From contig NZ_VBSP01000013.1 in NCBI RefSeq assembly GCF_005864045.1, positions 1-54,185 of the forward strand: DNA of 54,185 bases. The letters are read 5' to 3'. The stretch is from Ruoffia tabacinasalis. Its GTDB lineage: Bacteria > Bacillota > Bacilli > Lactobacillales > Aerococcaceae. The number at the start of each line of letters is the position of its first letter. Within the stretch, counting starts at the first letter, position 1. Shown here in pieces: positions 46,901 to 54,185 of the stretch. A program made the translations under genes and the position numbers. The notes beneath the pieces were generated by a model. It did no database searches, was not told the DNA's origin, and was given only the letters and a program-made list of their open reading frames with translations.

Positions 46901-47796
46901 GTTACTGTGTTTGCTTCTGGAGTTTCTGGAATACGTTCAACAGATATTTTAACGTTCGTCGTTTCTTGACTTACTACCGTAATTGGTTCTGTCGGCATTG
47001 TGATGCCTTCCATTGAATAAGCTTCCGGTACAGAAAGTACTTCTACTTGGACCTCTCCTGCTGGAACATTGTTAACTTGAAGGAGACCTTGCGCATTTGT
47101 TGTAAACTCTTCACCTTTTACACTAAGTACAGTGTTCGCTACTAATGAGCTATCACTACCAATAACTTGTACTATTAATGTACCCGTTTCTTCAGGTACT
47201 CCTTCACCTAGTGTTTCCGGTTCATCAGGATTCTCTGGAAGTGTTGCAATCGATTGCTGATCCGCTATCGTGACAACTAATTCAGTTTCATATTGGTTAG
47301 TTGTTTCGTTTAATAAATTATCTCCTAATTCTATCTTGAATGGCACATCTAATACAACAGTACCATCCCCCCATGGTATTAAATCACCGGTTTGGCTTAA
47401 TTCTTTTAGAATTTCTTGATCAGTTGTTGTTGGATGGGTTTGTTCTACGCGTGCTGGAATTAATTCTTGTCCGTCACGTTGGAAATTACCGCCATCATAC
47501 AATCTGAATTTATAATTACCTGGTGTTAACATCAATGGTTCAGTATTTGGTTCATTAGAACGATAACTATAGACGAGTGTCCCTTCACCTGTATCTGGAT
47601 CAGTTTGAATTATGTCATAACTGATTTGAGTTTGTTCTGTCGGCTCACCGCCATACATTGCTAAATACACTTGAGCATCCACAGTAACTGGTGTGACTGC
47701 ATTCTCCTGTGCATTGACTGGTTGTAAGCCTGCGAACAGACCCATAAAAGAAGACATAATCATGAATAAGGCTATTATATACTTTATCTTCTTCAT
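43945..47796 (-). CDS. LPXTG surface protein with ten prealbumin/CnaB-like repeats
   Basis: A 1283-residue wall-anchored protein. The signal peptide is residues 1-29 (cleavage VNA-Q). An N-terminal domain to about 200 is followed by ten repeats of about 85 residues, each with a V-x-D-x-x-x-x-P-V-x-x-A/V start, a T-T-N-x-x-G-x-A-x-F centre and a Y-x-Y-x-V-x-x-L-P-E-G/N-Y end. A Ser-rich spacer (about 1070-1100) and one more domain precede the sorting signal LPNTG (1247-1251), a hydrophobic helix and a Lys-containing tail. The repeats lack the Lys/Glu pair expected for CnaB isopeptide bonds. Likely a stalk-like surface protein; a ligand is not evident. No terminator is seen before the argS promoter. 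Confidence 0.9.
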   Translation of the reverse strand: MKKIKYIIALFMIMSSFMGLFAGLQPVNAQENAVTPVTVDAQVYLAMYGGEPTEQTQISYDIIQTDPDTGEGTLVYSYRSNEPNTEPLMLTPGNYKFRLYDGGNFQRDGQELIPARVEQTHPTTTDQEILKELSQTGDLIPWGDGTVVLDVPFKIELGDNLLNETTNQYETELVVTIADQQSIATLPENPDEPETLGEGVPEETGTLIVQVIGSDSSLVANTVLSVKGEEFTTNAQGLLQVNNVPAGEVQVEVLSVPEAYSMEGITMPTEPITVVSQETTNVKISVERIPETPEANTVTLTVLDEESVPVSNVSMTLNDREIYTDVNGQAVFSEVPVGESTYTINSVPEGYSLEQTTGTVVVDPTTHTEATITLSADVDTNNIEFVVTNEAFEPINGVEIQIADSVYTTTETGRVETEALPVGGYSYDVILAPEGFEIPVSGSVNVVESAPAEEAIALPTSVAYGSLLVNVVDDVQQPIIGAELTLGEQTAITNGSGHAIFEDLEANQSYEYSVTALPEGYVLDGEAEVRTITINPDQQVEDTLVIAQAEQVGSAVFTVVDEASQPVENVEIQLGNETATTNPSGVAEFTDIGPGTYNYTVTNLPEQYETPAEGQLAIVANEEATQEINLSEVEQFGNVTFSVVDQNNEPVDGAQITLNDNTYPSNSNGQVIIEGLNADQTYNYTLASLPENYTGQVSGTVIIEANNNIEETVTVERELAPGQLTITVMDQNDQAVSGAQVQLNEDQTETTNAEGQVVFDELVEGTYEYIINELPENYEHNIASQSVYIAEGTTEARTLQVQHNVQPGTVIFNVTDQDNSPVEGAVISINDTTITTNTEGTATISDIEPNTYTYSISELPEGYIGNASGEVTVNESEITTAAISVEREIELSTADIKVVDQNGDAVEGASLAFGGLTGTTNAEGIAHFESLEPGRYNYSVTSTPNGYYNNSEEQAIEIEEGSAFEAEIRIEKLPETGSVTIQIRDNNNQPVAGVEIRIDHETYTTDNNGEFTVDNLEASSYPYEIISVPEGFEIEELSGEFGIVANETITVSPRATAQESSSSEESSSQESSSESSSQSQSSSVIVDESQSLTPAEQASIDEEASQATRQFIDAETGIEVWVNPQDAMKVSNIHVETLDSAATLENADADIYTITLLDENNEAVQLTRIAEIKIPTRPVNSQLRVVRVNDSNNSNLTFALHNQRITFRTQQLGTFGIVYNAEQASISQEESVEVTVESSLEENDDDLPNTGETSTKGILFLGVLVLLSGAYLVFTRNKSTNKH

Positions 47797-47945
47797 CCTT
47801 CTTACCTCCTAAATATATTTGTAATAACTACATATTAAGTTTACCATAAAGCACTTTTATATAGGTTAAAGTACAAAAAATATCATAATTTAAAAGCAAT
47901 CTTTCTCAGTTAATTCATTAATTATTCATAATTTAACACGCCTTT

Positions 47946-47985
47946 AAAAAAAGAACCGCATCTACTCTATAAGTAAATGCGGTTC
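47946..47985 (-). terminator. Terminator after the sortase gene
   Basis: On the minus strand GAACCGCATTTACT pairs with AGTAGATGCGGTTC (two mismatches inside) and is followed by seven U. It separates the sortase from the LPXTG gene, so the two are transcribed apart. Confidence 0.9.
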
Positions 47986-47998
47986 GACTATATTATAC

Positions 47999-48757
47999 TT
48001 AACTTGTAATTGTTTGTGCAATATCAAACGCTTGTAACATGTCTGGAGAAGCATCATCAACACTAACGGTATCAACAAGTGCCCCTTGAACGACAACACG
48101 GTCTATTAAGCCCGTATCACAAGTAATTAATGTTACACGGCCTTCTTCAGTAGGATAAGTAACTTCTACTGCAGTTGCTGGAACAGTATCTATATAATCT
48201 ACTTGATAAACATAAATATTCTCTAAGTCAGTTAAGTAAATTGTTTGACCAATTTCAGCACGCATTAAAGGTTCAAATAACAATCCATCATTAATTGAGT
48301 GGTGACTTGCTAATGAATAGTTGGATACTCCCATCTCTTGATCAGGATAGAGCGTCCCTGCACCATAGAACATACCTTCATTTGATACACCTTTATAAAT
48401 TGGTAAGTTCATTCCTAATTCAGGCATTGCGATTCCACCAATCGTAGGTAAATCACTTGGATTCACACCACTTGCTAAAACTTCTCGAGCATTTAAGGTA
48501 TTAATATCTCCCCAATCATATGTTACGTCTACACTTTGGTTTGTCTCAATTTGTTCACGTGTTAAATTACCAACCGCGTTTTGAGTACTTCCTTGTTCAA
48601 TTATGTAGTTTTTAATTGGATCTAAGGCTAGCAATCCAACTGCTACTAAAATTAAAAGGATACCAAAGAACATCCGTAACCCACCGCCACGCTTACGCTC
48701 TTTCTTTCTACTTCTTCTCGCTTCACGTCTTGTCTTGGGCTCTCTATTACTACTCAT
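47999..48757 (-). CDS. srtA: Class A-type sortase
   Basis: A 252-residue transpeptidase that cleaves LPXTG between Thr and Gly and joins the protein to lipid II. A very basic N-terminus (1-27) is followed by one membrane helix (28-46), leaving the catalytic domain outside. The active site is His152 (LASHHS), Cys213 (TLITCD) and Arg220 (DRVVVQG). It lacks the C-terminal membrane helix and lid of pilin sortases, so a class A housekeeping role is most likely. The closest substrate gene is the LPNTG protein just downstream. GGAGG precedes the ATG. Confidence 0.93.
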   Translation of the reverse strand: MSSNREPKTRREARRSRKKERKRGGGLRMFFGILLILVAVGLLALDPIKNYIIEQGSTQNAVGNLTREQIETNQSVDVTYDWGDINTLNAREVLASGVNPSDLPTIGGIAMPELGMNLPIYKGVSNEGMFYGAGTLYPDQEMGVSNYSLASHHSINDGLLFEPLMRAEIGQTIYLTDLENIYVYQVDYIDTVPATAVEVTYPTEEGRVTLITCDTGLIDRVVVQGALVDTVSVDDASPDMLQAFDIAQTITS

Positions 48758-48912
48758 CTACTTACCTCCAAAAATTATATATTTTTTTAAAATCACATAT
48801 CATATATCGAATTTATAATAGCACTTATTTGAATGATATTGTAGAAAAAAGCGCTAATTTAATAAAAAAGCAAACATTATTAGAAAAAAATTCATAACCA
48901 TTGTTGTTTTAG

Positions 48913-48942
48913 TTTGATATTTTTTTTGTAATCTTTTATAAT
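48913..48942 (+). promoter_or_regulatory. Promoter of the Mn2+ riboswitch-ATPase transcript
   Basis: TTGATA (48913-48918) and TATAAT (48937-48942) are 18 bases apart, about 17 bases before the riboswitch begins. The AT-rich part from 48758 to 48912 shows no gene. Confidence 0.78.
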
Positions 48943-48957
48943 AGTGATAATAATTGT

Positions 48958-49100
48958 TCATAAGGGAGTAACTAGGGGAATTGTCCTCGTCAGTATCAAC
49001 ATCGATAAGTAGTAATTAAGCTACTGGTACTGTACTTAAATAGTGAGACTTATGCCACCTGTATCGCATCCGCTTTATAGTTGGTATAAGTCTCTTTTTT
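48958..49100 (+). ncRNA. yybP-ykoY family Mn2+ riboswitch with intrinsic terminator
   Basis: The 5' part CATAAGGGAGTAACTAGGGG and the later GTGAGACTTATGCC match the two conserved loops of the yybP-ykoY family. CATAAG (48959-48964) can pair with CTTATG (49049-49054) to close the aptamer. The same CTTATG is part of the 5' arm of the terminator (49045-49057 with 49082-49094, 13 bases with one G-U pair, then six U). So ligand binding should block the terminator and turn the ATPase gene on at high Mn2+. The 388-base gap before the gene is accounted for by promoter and riboswitch. Confidence 0.87.
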
Positions 49101-49145
49101 CAAGTAAACTAACTTATAACAAAAGAAATAGGAGGAATATTGTTA

Positions 49146-51836
49146 ATGAAAGATTTTGTTGCCTATCGTGAATCGACAGATTCAATTGTCTCTAAGCTTG
49201 ACAGTAACGTTTCACAAGGTTTGAGCTCTTCTGAGGCACAAGCGCGTATTGAAAAATACGGTGCGAACGAAATTCAAGCAGAAGAAAATCGAACACTTCT
49301 ACAAAAATTCTTAGATCAGTTTAAAGACTTTATGATCATAGTATTATTAGTAGCAGCTGTCGTTGCAGGTTTTGTTGGGATTGCTGAAGGTGAAGGTATT
49401 GCCGACTCAATCATTATTTTAATCGTTGTTATTTTAAATGCAATTATGGGAGTTTTCCAAGAACAGCAAGCAGAAAATGCTATTGAATCCCTAAGGAGCA
49501 TGGCTTCTCCTGAAGCTCATGTACGCCGTGACGGTTCAATGAACTCAGTTAAAAGTACTGAATTAGTACCTGGGGACATTATTACATTAGAAGCTGGGGA
49601 CGTTGTTCCTGCCGATGTACGTTTAATTGAAGCAAACTCATTACAAATTGAAGAAGCTTCATTAACTGGTGAGTCAGTTCCAGTTGTTAAAAGTACTGAC
49701 ATAATCGATGAAGAAAACGTCGGTATCGGTGACCGTGAAAACATGGCCTTCTCAAGTACAAACGTAACTTATGGTCGTGGTTTAGGTATCGTTACTGGTA
49801 CTGGTATGGATACTGAGGTTGGTCATATTGCTAACATGTTAGCAAACACTGAAGGCCAATTAACACCATTACAACGTGACCAAGAGCAATTAGGTAAAAA
49901 CTTAACAATCGCAATCATTGTTATTGCAGTATTAACATTCATCGTCGGAATTACATTCCAAGACTTTGAAATTACTCATATGTTATTAGTTTCTATCTCA
50001 TTAGCAGTTGCTGCTATTCCAGAAGGTTTACCTGCGATTTCAACAATTATCCTTTCGCAAGGTACAAAATCAATGGCAAATCGTAATGCGTTAGTTCGTA
50101 CATTACCTGCTGTTGAAACTTTAGGTAGTACAGAAGTTATTGCATCGGATAAAACTGGTACATTAACAGTTAATAAAATGACGATTGAAAAAGTATTCTA
50201 TGATGGCGAGCTTCATGATGCATCAGAAGAGATTGCTCATACTAATCCTTTATTACGTTCAATTACATTCGCTAACGATACTGAAATCGATGGTAAAGGT
50301 GAACTAATTGGTGACCCTACTGAAACGGCTATGATCAAATATGCGATTGAGCAAGGCTTCGATGTTAAAGATGCAGTAAGCTCTGAACCTCGTGTAAACG
50401 AAGTACCGTTCGATTCAGACCGTAAATTAATGTCAACAATCCACAAAATGGAAGACGGTCGTTATTTTATAGCTGTTAAAGGTGCTCCAGATCAATTAAT
50501 CCAACGTGCAACTAAAATTGATAACAATGGGCAAGTTACAGATATTACTCAAGCAGATACTGATCATATACTTAAAGAGAACGAAAACATGGCTCGTGAA
50601 GCACTACGTGTATTAGCTGGTGCTTATAAGATTGTCGACACAGTTCCAGATACAATTAGTACTGAAACTGTTGAGCAAGATTTAATCTTTGCTGGACTTA
50701 TTGGTATGATTGATCCTGAGCGTACTGAAGCTGGGGCAGCTATCCGCCGTGCTCGTGAAGCAGGAATCCGTACAGTTATGATTACTGGTGACCACGCCAT
50801 TACAGCACAAGCAATCGCTGAACGTTTATCAATCTTAGATCCTAACGAACCTAACAACGAAGAGCATGTTCGTACTGGTGCTGAATTAGATAATATGACT
50901 GATGAAGAATTAGCTAAAGATGTTTCTAACTTCTCTGTATATGCTCGTGTATCACCTGAACATAAAGTTCGTATTATTAAAGCATGGCAAGCAAATGAAC
51001 GTACTATCTCAATGACAGGTGACGGGGTTAATGATGCACCATCTCTTAAACAAGCAAACATTGGTGTTGGTATGGGTATCACTGGTACTGAAGTTGCTAA
51101 AGGTGCTTCAGACATGGTTCTTGCTGATGATAACTTCGAAACAATCGTTGTGGCTGTTGAAGAAGGACGTAAAGTATTCTCTAACATCCAAAAAGCTGTT
51201 CAATTCTTACTTTCAGCTAACTTAGGTGAGGTTTTAACTTTATTCGTTGCAACTTTATTCGGATGGACAATCTTAGAGCCAGTTCATATCTTATGGATTA
51301 ACTTAGTAACTGACGTGTTCCCTGCTATTGCTTTAGGTATGGAGAAAGCTGAACCTCAAGCGATGAAACAAGCACCTCGTACTAAGAAAGATAGTTTCTT
51401 ATCATTCGGTGTATTACCAAGTATTGCTTACCAAGGTGTACTTGAAGGCTTCCTTACTTTAGCTGTTTACTATATTGGTGAATACGTTCTAAAAGTAGAA
51501 CATCAAACTGCTGAAACAATGGCATTCATTACACTTGGATTTATCCAACTATTCCACTCATATAACGTTAAATCAATCTTTGGTTCATTATTCAGTGGAA
51601 ATCCGTTTGATAACAAATACTTAAACGGTGCCTTCATTCTTTCTGGTGCTTTATTACTTGGAGTAATCTTAATTCCTGGAATTAACACATACTTCTCGGT
51701 AACTATCCCTGGACCAACTGAATGGGCAATTTCTATCGGTGTAGCATTCAGTATTGTAATTATCGTTGAGATTGTAAAATGGATCTTCCGTTCTACAGGC
51801 TTAGCTGATAAATACCAAAAGAAAATTGCTGAATAA
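49146..51836 (+). CDS. P-type cation-transporting ATPase, probably Mn2+/Ca2+ exporter
   Basis: An 896-residue P2-type ATPase. It has the N-terminal cation ATPase domain, the TGES phosphatase loop (SLTGESVPV), the membrane motif AAIPEGLPAI, the phosphorylated Asp335 in SDKTGTLT, KGAPDQL for nucleotide binding, TGDGVNDAPSLKQA, and NLVTDVFPAIALGME in the sixth helix. The family exports Ca2+ or Mn2+. The Mn2+ riboswitch upstream favours Mn2+ export, as for YoaB/MgaP-type pumps. The ATG at 49146, ten bases after GGAGG, is preferred over the TTG at 49140. Confidence 0.95.
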   Translation: MKDFVAYRESTDSIVSKLDSNVSQGLSSSEAQARIEKYGANEIQAEENRTLLQKFLDQFKDFMIIVLLVAAVVAGFVGIAEGEGIADSIIILIVVILNAIMGVFQEQQAENAIESLRSMASPEAHVRRDGSMNSVKSTELVPGDIITLEAGDVVPADVRLIEANSLQIEEASLTGESVPVVKSTDIIDEENVGIGDRENMAFSSTNVTYGRGLGIVTGTGMDTEVGHIANMLANTEGQLTPLQRDQEQLGKNLTIAIIVIAVLTFIVGITFQDFEITHMLLVSISLAVAAIPEGLPAISTIILSQGTKSMANRNALVRTLPAVETLGSTEVIASDKTGTLTVNKMTIEKVFYDGELHDASEEIAHTNPLLRSITFANDTEIDGKGELIGDPTETAMIKYAIEQGFDVKDAVSSEPRVNEVPFDSDRKLMSTIHKMEDGRYFIAVKGAPDQLIQRATKIDNNGQVTDITQADTDHILKENENMAREALRVLAGAYKIVDTVPDTISTETVEQDLIFAGLIGMIDPERTEAGAAIRRAREAGIRTVMITGDHAITAQAIAERLSILDPNEPNNEEHVRTGAELDNMTDEELAKDVSNFSVYARVSPEHKVRIIKAWQANERTISMTGDGVNDAPSLKQANIGVGMGITGTEVAKGASDMVLADDNFETIVVAVEEGRKVFSNIQKAVQFLLSANLGEVLTLFVATLFGWTILEPVHILWINLVTDVFPAIALGMEKAEPQAMKQAPRTKKDSFLSFGVLPSIAYQGVLEGFLTLAVYYIGEYVLKVEHQTAETMAFITLGFIQLFHSYNVKSIFGSLFSGNPFDNKYLNGAFILSGALLLGVILIPGINTYFSVTIPGPTEWAISIGVAFSIVIIVEIVKWIFRSTGLADKYQKKIAE

Positions 51837-51851
51837 TTAGTAATCAAATAT

Positions 51852-51884
51852 TAAAGCCGTTGAGCGCTGCTCAACGGCTTTTTA
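51852..51884 (+). terminator. Terminator after the P-type ATPase
   Basis: AAAGCCGTTGAGC pairs perfectly with GCTCAACGGCTTT across a three-base loop and is followed by T-rich sequence. Confidence 0.95.
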
Positions 51885-51902
51885 TATGTGTTTATAAAGT
51901 CA

Positions 51903-51951
51903 AAAAGAGCCTCCCTATGAGTAAGAATATCTCAAAGGTGGACTCCTTTTA
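51903..51951 (-). terminator. Probable terminator after thrB
   Basis: On the minus strand GAGTCCACCTTTGAG pairs with CTCATAGGGAGGCTC with three mismatches, followed by five U. It lies directly past the thrB stop. Confidence 0.7.
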
Positions 51952-51955
51952 ATGC

Positions 51956-52825
51956 TTAATTATAATGCACTTCAACACTCTCATGTTTACATGTCGATAC
52001 TTGTTGAAGTTCTTTTAATATTCCCTCAACTTTATCTTCTGGACAAAGTGTTAAAACGGTTGGACCTGCGCCACTTATAACTGTGGCATAGGCACCATTC
52101 TTCACTGCAATTTCTTTAATCTCAGGAAACTCTGCAATTAATGGTTGGCGGTATGGTTCATGAAATTTATCTTGCATCATCAACTCACCCATTGTTTTGT
52201 AGTCTTTTTTAACCATTGAAAGTAACATGACATTATTTAGAGCGTTTTGTTCGATGGCTGCCCCTTTTTCGTACGAATCTGGAATCGCTTCGCGGGCCAC
52301 TTTCGTTGAAATCTCATAAGGAGGTATTGAAAGGATCAAACTAATCTTATCTAAGTTTAATTGATGATAAGCTAAGTAATCGTCTTGATAATATCCTACG
52401 AAAGCTCCTCCAGTGATACAAGGTCCGACGTTATCTGGGTGCCCTTCAATCTTAGATGCGAGTAAAATCTTATCATACGTTGATAATCCTAGTTGACAAT
52501 AATGATCTGCTAACTCGATTCCAGCCACAATAGCACTCGATGAACTTCCCAATCCATGTGTGAGTGGAATTTCACTCGACATTTCAATAAATAAATCAGG
52601 CATCACCTTATTGTATTTCTTAGCAATATCAATGGCTATACTAGCGACGAAATTCGCTTCTCCATTAGGTAAATCACGTAATTCTTCATCAAGAAATTCA
52701 AATTCCCATTTGTCACTCTCAGTTGCTTTAATAGATAAATATTTATTCACTGCCACTCCCATTGTATCGAAGCCGAGCCCAAGATTGGCACTTGTTGCTG
52801 GTATCTTTAATGATACATTGTTCAC
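51956..52825 (-). CDS. thrB: Homoserine kinase
   Basis: A 289-residue GHMP kinase that phosphorylates homoserine on the way to threonine. It has the N-terminal VSLKIPATSANLGLGFDTMG, the ATP-binding PLTHGLGSSSSAIVAG and the C-terminal ISGAGPTVLTL. The frame is open from a TTG at 52840, but the GTG at 52825 has GGAAG eight bases before it and gives the usual family start (MNNVSLKIPATSANLG), so I prefer it. It is 17 bases after hom and clearly in the same operon. No threonine synthase gene is visible in the window. Confidence 0.95.
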   Translation of the reverse strand: MNNVSLKIPATSANLGLGFDTMGVAVNKYLSIKATESDKWEFEFLDEELRDLPNGEANFVASIAIDIAKKYNKVMPDLFIEMSSEIPLTHGLGSSSSAIVAGIELADHYCQLGLSTYDKILLASKIEGHPDNVGPCITGGAFVGYYQDDYLAYHQLNLDKISLILSIPPYEISTKVAREAIPDSYEKGAAIEQNALNNVMLLSMVKKDYKTMGELMMQDKFHEPYRQPLIAEFPEIKEIAVKNGAYATVISGAGPTVLTLCPEDKVEGILKELQQVSTCKHESVEVHYN

Positions 52826-52842
52826 ACTATCCACTTCCAATT

Positions 52843-54030
52843 CTAATCTTTAATTACTACGTATACTGCCTCAACTTGATGACTGTTCTCTAATTGCTCT
52901 AAAGCATTCGCACTCATATCTTCGGTAATGATAACTAATTCATCTTCTTCAGCTATAACTTTATAATTTGCGTCTAATTGAACTTTTGTTTGCCCTTTTG
53001 TAAAGCGAATAAAGTATGACGCAGCTTCTCCAGCCAAGTCAATATTTGCATCTTCTTCAACAATTAAGTTTCCTACAAAGCCAAACTTAGCAATATTCAT
53101 CACATCTGAAACTACGGCTGAAGCTGTCTCTAAACTTCCTGCACCTGGTCCATAGAACATTGTTTCACCAAAAGCATTTCCGTTGACATAAACCGCATTC
53201 GCTGCGTCATTTACTGTTGCAAGTTGATGATTATTTGGTAGTAATACAGGTTCAACACTGATTTGAACTTTGTCACCATGAAATTCACTCTTACCTAATA
53301 ATTTCATTGTCAGCCCTGCTGCTTGAGCATATTCTAAATCTTCTACACTCACTTGACTTATCCCTCGAACTGGAATATCTTCAACGTTTAGGTTTTGTTT
53401 GTAAGCAATACGAGATAGTAAGGCAATCTTACGTCTTGCATCCAATCCTTCCACATCATTGGTTGGATCTTTTTCAGCATAGCCTTTTTCTTGGGCGTCT
53501 TTTAATGCTCTATCGTAAGACCAAGCGTCTTGTGTCATCTTTGTCAGAATATAATTTGTCGTTCCGTTTAAGATCCCCATTACGCGATTGATTTTGTTCG
53601 CTTGTAAACCATACGTTAACGCATTAATAATTGGAATTCCACCGGCACAGCTGGCTTCATAACCTAATTGCGCTTTATTTTCATCGCCAATTTTAGCTAA
53701 TTCTTTAATATGAACTGCTAACATATCTTTATTTGCACTGACAACATGTATCCCTTTTGATAAGAATTTTTGGTGAAGACCAAAGGTAAAATCAATCCCA
53801 CCCATCACTTCAACAACTAATTCTACATCACTATTCAATATATCATCGATATTTTCTGTAACTATCACATTTTGAAAATCCGCGTCATGCTGGTTATTAA
53901 TCGTTTTAGCAAACACATGTGAAACTTCAATCGCTTCATTGGTAAACTGTTGGATCTCCACTTGATTCTCTTGAATCACCTTAATAACTCCACTTCCAAC
54001 TGTACCCATACCTAAGATTGCAATCTTCAT
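52843..54030 (-). CDS. hom: Homoserine dehydrogenase
   Basis: A 395-residue NAD(P)-dependent enzyme that reduces aspartate semialdehyde to homoserine. It has the nucleotide loop LGMGTVGSG (6-14), the segment VSANKDMLAVH, CAGGIPIINAL and GILNGTTNYILTKM, followed by LDARRKIALLSRIA. The C-terminal ACT-like part (about 335-395) is shorter than usual, so feedback by threonine may differ. AAGGAG precedes the ATG. It leads the hom-thrB unit; the 155 bases upstream are AT-rich with a hairpin at 54128-54150. Confidence 0.96.
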   Translation of the reverse strand: MKIAILGMGTVGSGVIKVIQENQVEIQQFTNEAIEVSHVFAKTINNQHDADFQNVIVTENIDDILNSDVELVVEVMGGIDFTFGLHQKFLSKGIHVVSANKDMLAVHIKELAKIGDENKAQLGYEASCAGGIPIINALTYGLQANKINRVMGILNGTTNYILTKMTQDAWSYDRALKDAQEKGYAEKDPTNDVEGLDARRKIALLSRIAYKQNLNVEDIPVRGISQVSVEDLEYAQAAGLTMKLLGKSEFHGDKVQISVEPVLLPNNHQLATVNDAANAVYVNGNAFGETMFYGPGAGSLETASAVVSDVMNIAKFGFVGNLIVEEDANIDLAGEAASYFIRFTKGQTKVQLDANYKVIAEEDELVIITEDMSANALEQLENSHQVEAVYVVIKD

Positions 54031-54127
54031 ATTTAAATTCTCCTTAATTTATATTAGACCTGAATAATTCATAGTTTTACTAATAGTCTTTCCTAACATT
54101 GATTTAATAGTCTTTAAAGTAATCTGC

Positions 54128-54150
54128 TTCATCACCCATTAGGTGATGAA
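54128..54150 (-). other. Hairpin in the hom leader region
   Basis: A perfect nine-base stem (TTCATCACC / GGTGATGAA) with a five-base loop lies about 100 bases upstream of hom. On the minus strand it comes after GGGGGTCTTTTTT, which looks like the 3' end of a terminator whose other half may be outside the window. Its role is not known. Confidence 0.45.
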
Positions 54151-54185
54151 AAAAGACCCCCTTTCTGATATGGTTAATTCACCAC

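Noticed and set aside
43945-47796. Adhesin with a defined ligand
   Set aside because: The repeats are structural and no ligand-binding domain can be recognised by eye, so no ligand is named.
47946-48757. Sortase and LPXTG gene as one operon
   Set aside because: A strong terminator lies between them, so they are neighbours but probably separate transcripts.
50624-51187. A 187-residue minus-strand frame inside the P-type ATPase gene
   Set aside because: It is antisense to a well-conserved region (TGDGVNDAP) and has no ribosome site or family features.

Overview
The window is a low-GC Gram-positive chromosome segment, most likely from the order Lactobacillales. An Aerococcaceae or Carnobacteriaceae-type genus is my best guess, not a firm call. 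The reasons are the gatCAB-camS-ligA-pcrA block, the AzlCD pair, Gram-positive RNA switches (an arginine T-box and a yybP-ykoY Mn2+ riboswitch), a sortase next to an LPXTG protein, strong AGGAGG-type ribosome sites, and many U-tailed hairpin terminators. No rRNA, tRNA, phage, IS element, plasmid gene or CRISPR array was seen. Most genes lie on the minus strand. Several starts were moved to a downstream codon that has a ribosome site, and a few genes use GTG or TTG.

Layout. 1-5.4 kb: methionine aminopeptidase with an acyl-ACP thioesterase, a small GlsB/YeaQ membrane protein, an S66 LD-carboxypeptidase, and glutathione reductase coupled to a papain-like protein of unknown role. 5.4-10.7 kb: a GT4 glycosyltransferase, a DEAD-box helicase, a Gfo/Idh/MocA oxidoreductase and an M3 oligopeptidase. 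10.8-14.5 kb: uvrC, a 236-bp tandem array of small hairpins, and an L,D-transpeptidase. 14.7-25.1 kb: gatB, gatA, gatC, camS, ligA, pcrA and a degenerate PurK-like ATP-grasp protein. 25.1-29 kb: a membrane-anchored glucosaminidase with an HTH gene, a divergent aromatic-acid-exporter-like protein, and a zinc-ribbon protein carrying an apparently dead beta-lactamase-like domain.

29.2-36.7 kb: a likely four-gene operon made of a secreted protein, an RlmI-type rRNA methyltransferase, an ABC ATPase and a 1454-residue FtsX/MacB-type permease with a coiled coil of about 640 residues outside the membrane. 36.8-41.9 kb: a CsbD-like stress protein, a LafB/BgsA-like glycolipid glycosyltransferase, a small unknown protein, a HAD phosphatase, an HSL-type esterase and azlCD behind a perfect 12-bp inverted repeat. 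41.9-48.8 kb: argS under a T-box, a ten-repeat LPXTG surface protein and a class A-type sortase. 48.9-54.2 kb: a Mn2+ riboswitch driving a P-type cation ATPase, then thrB and hom.

Taken together the window is mainly housekeeping (repair, tRNA amidation, translation, threonine synthesis) plus cell-envelope functions. The least-explained items are the hairpin array at 12801-13036, the giant-coil ABC exporter operon, the pseudo-beta-lactamase, a CamS protein whose expected lipobox cysteine reads as glycine, and the degenerate PurK paralogue. All homology statements come from motif recognition by eye; no database search was run.
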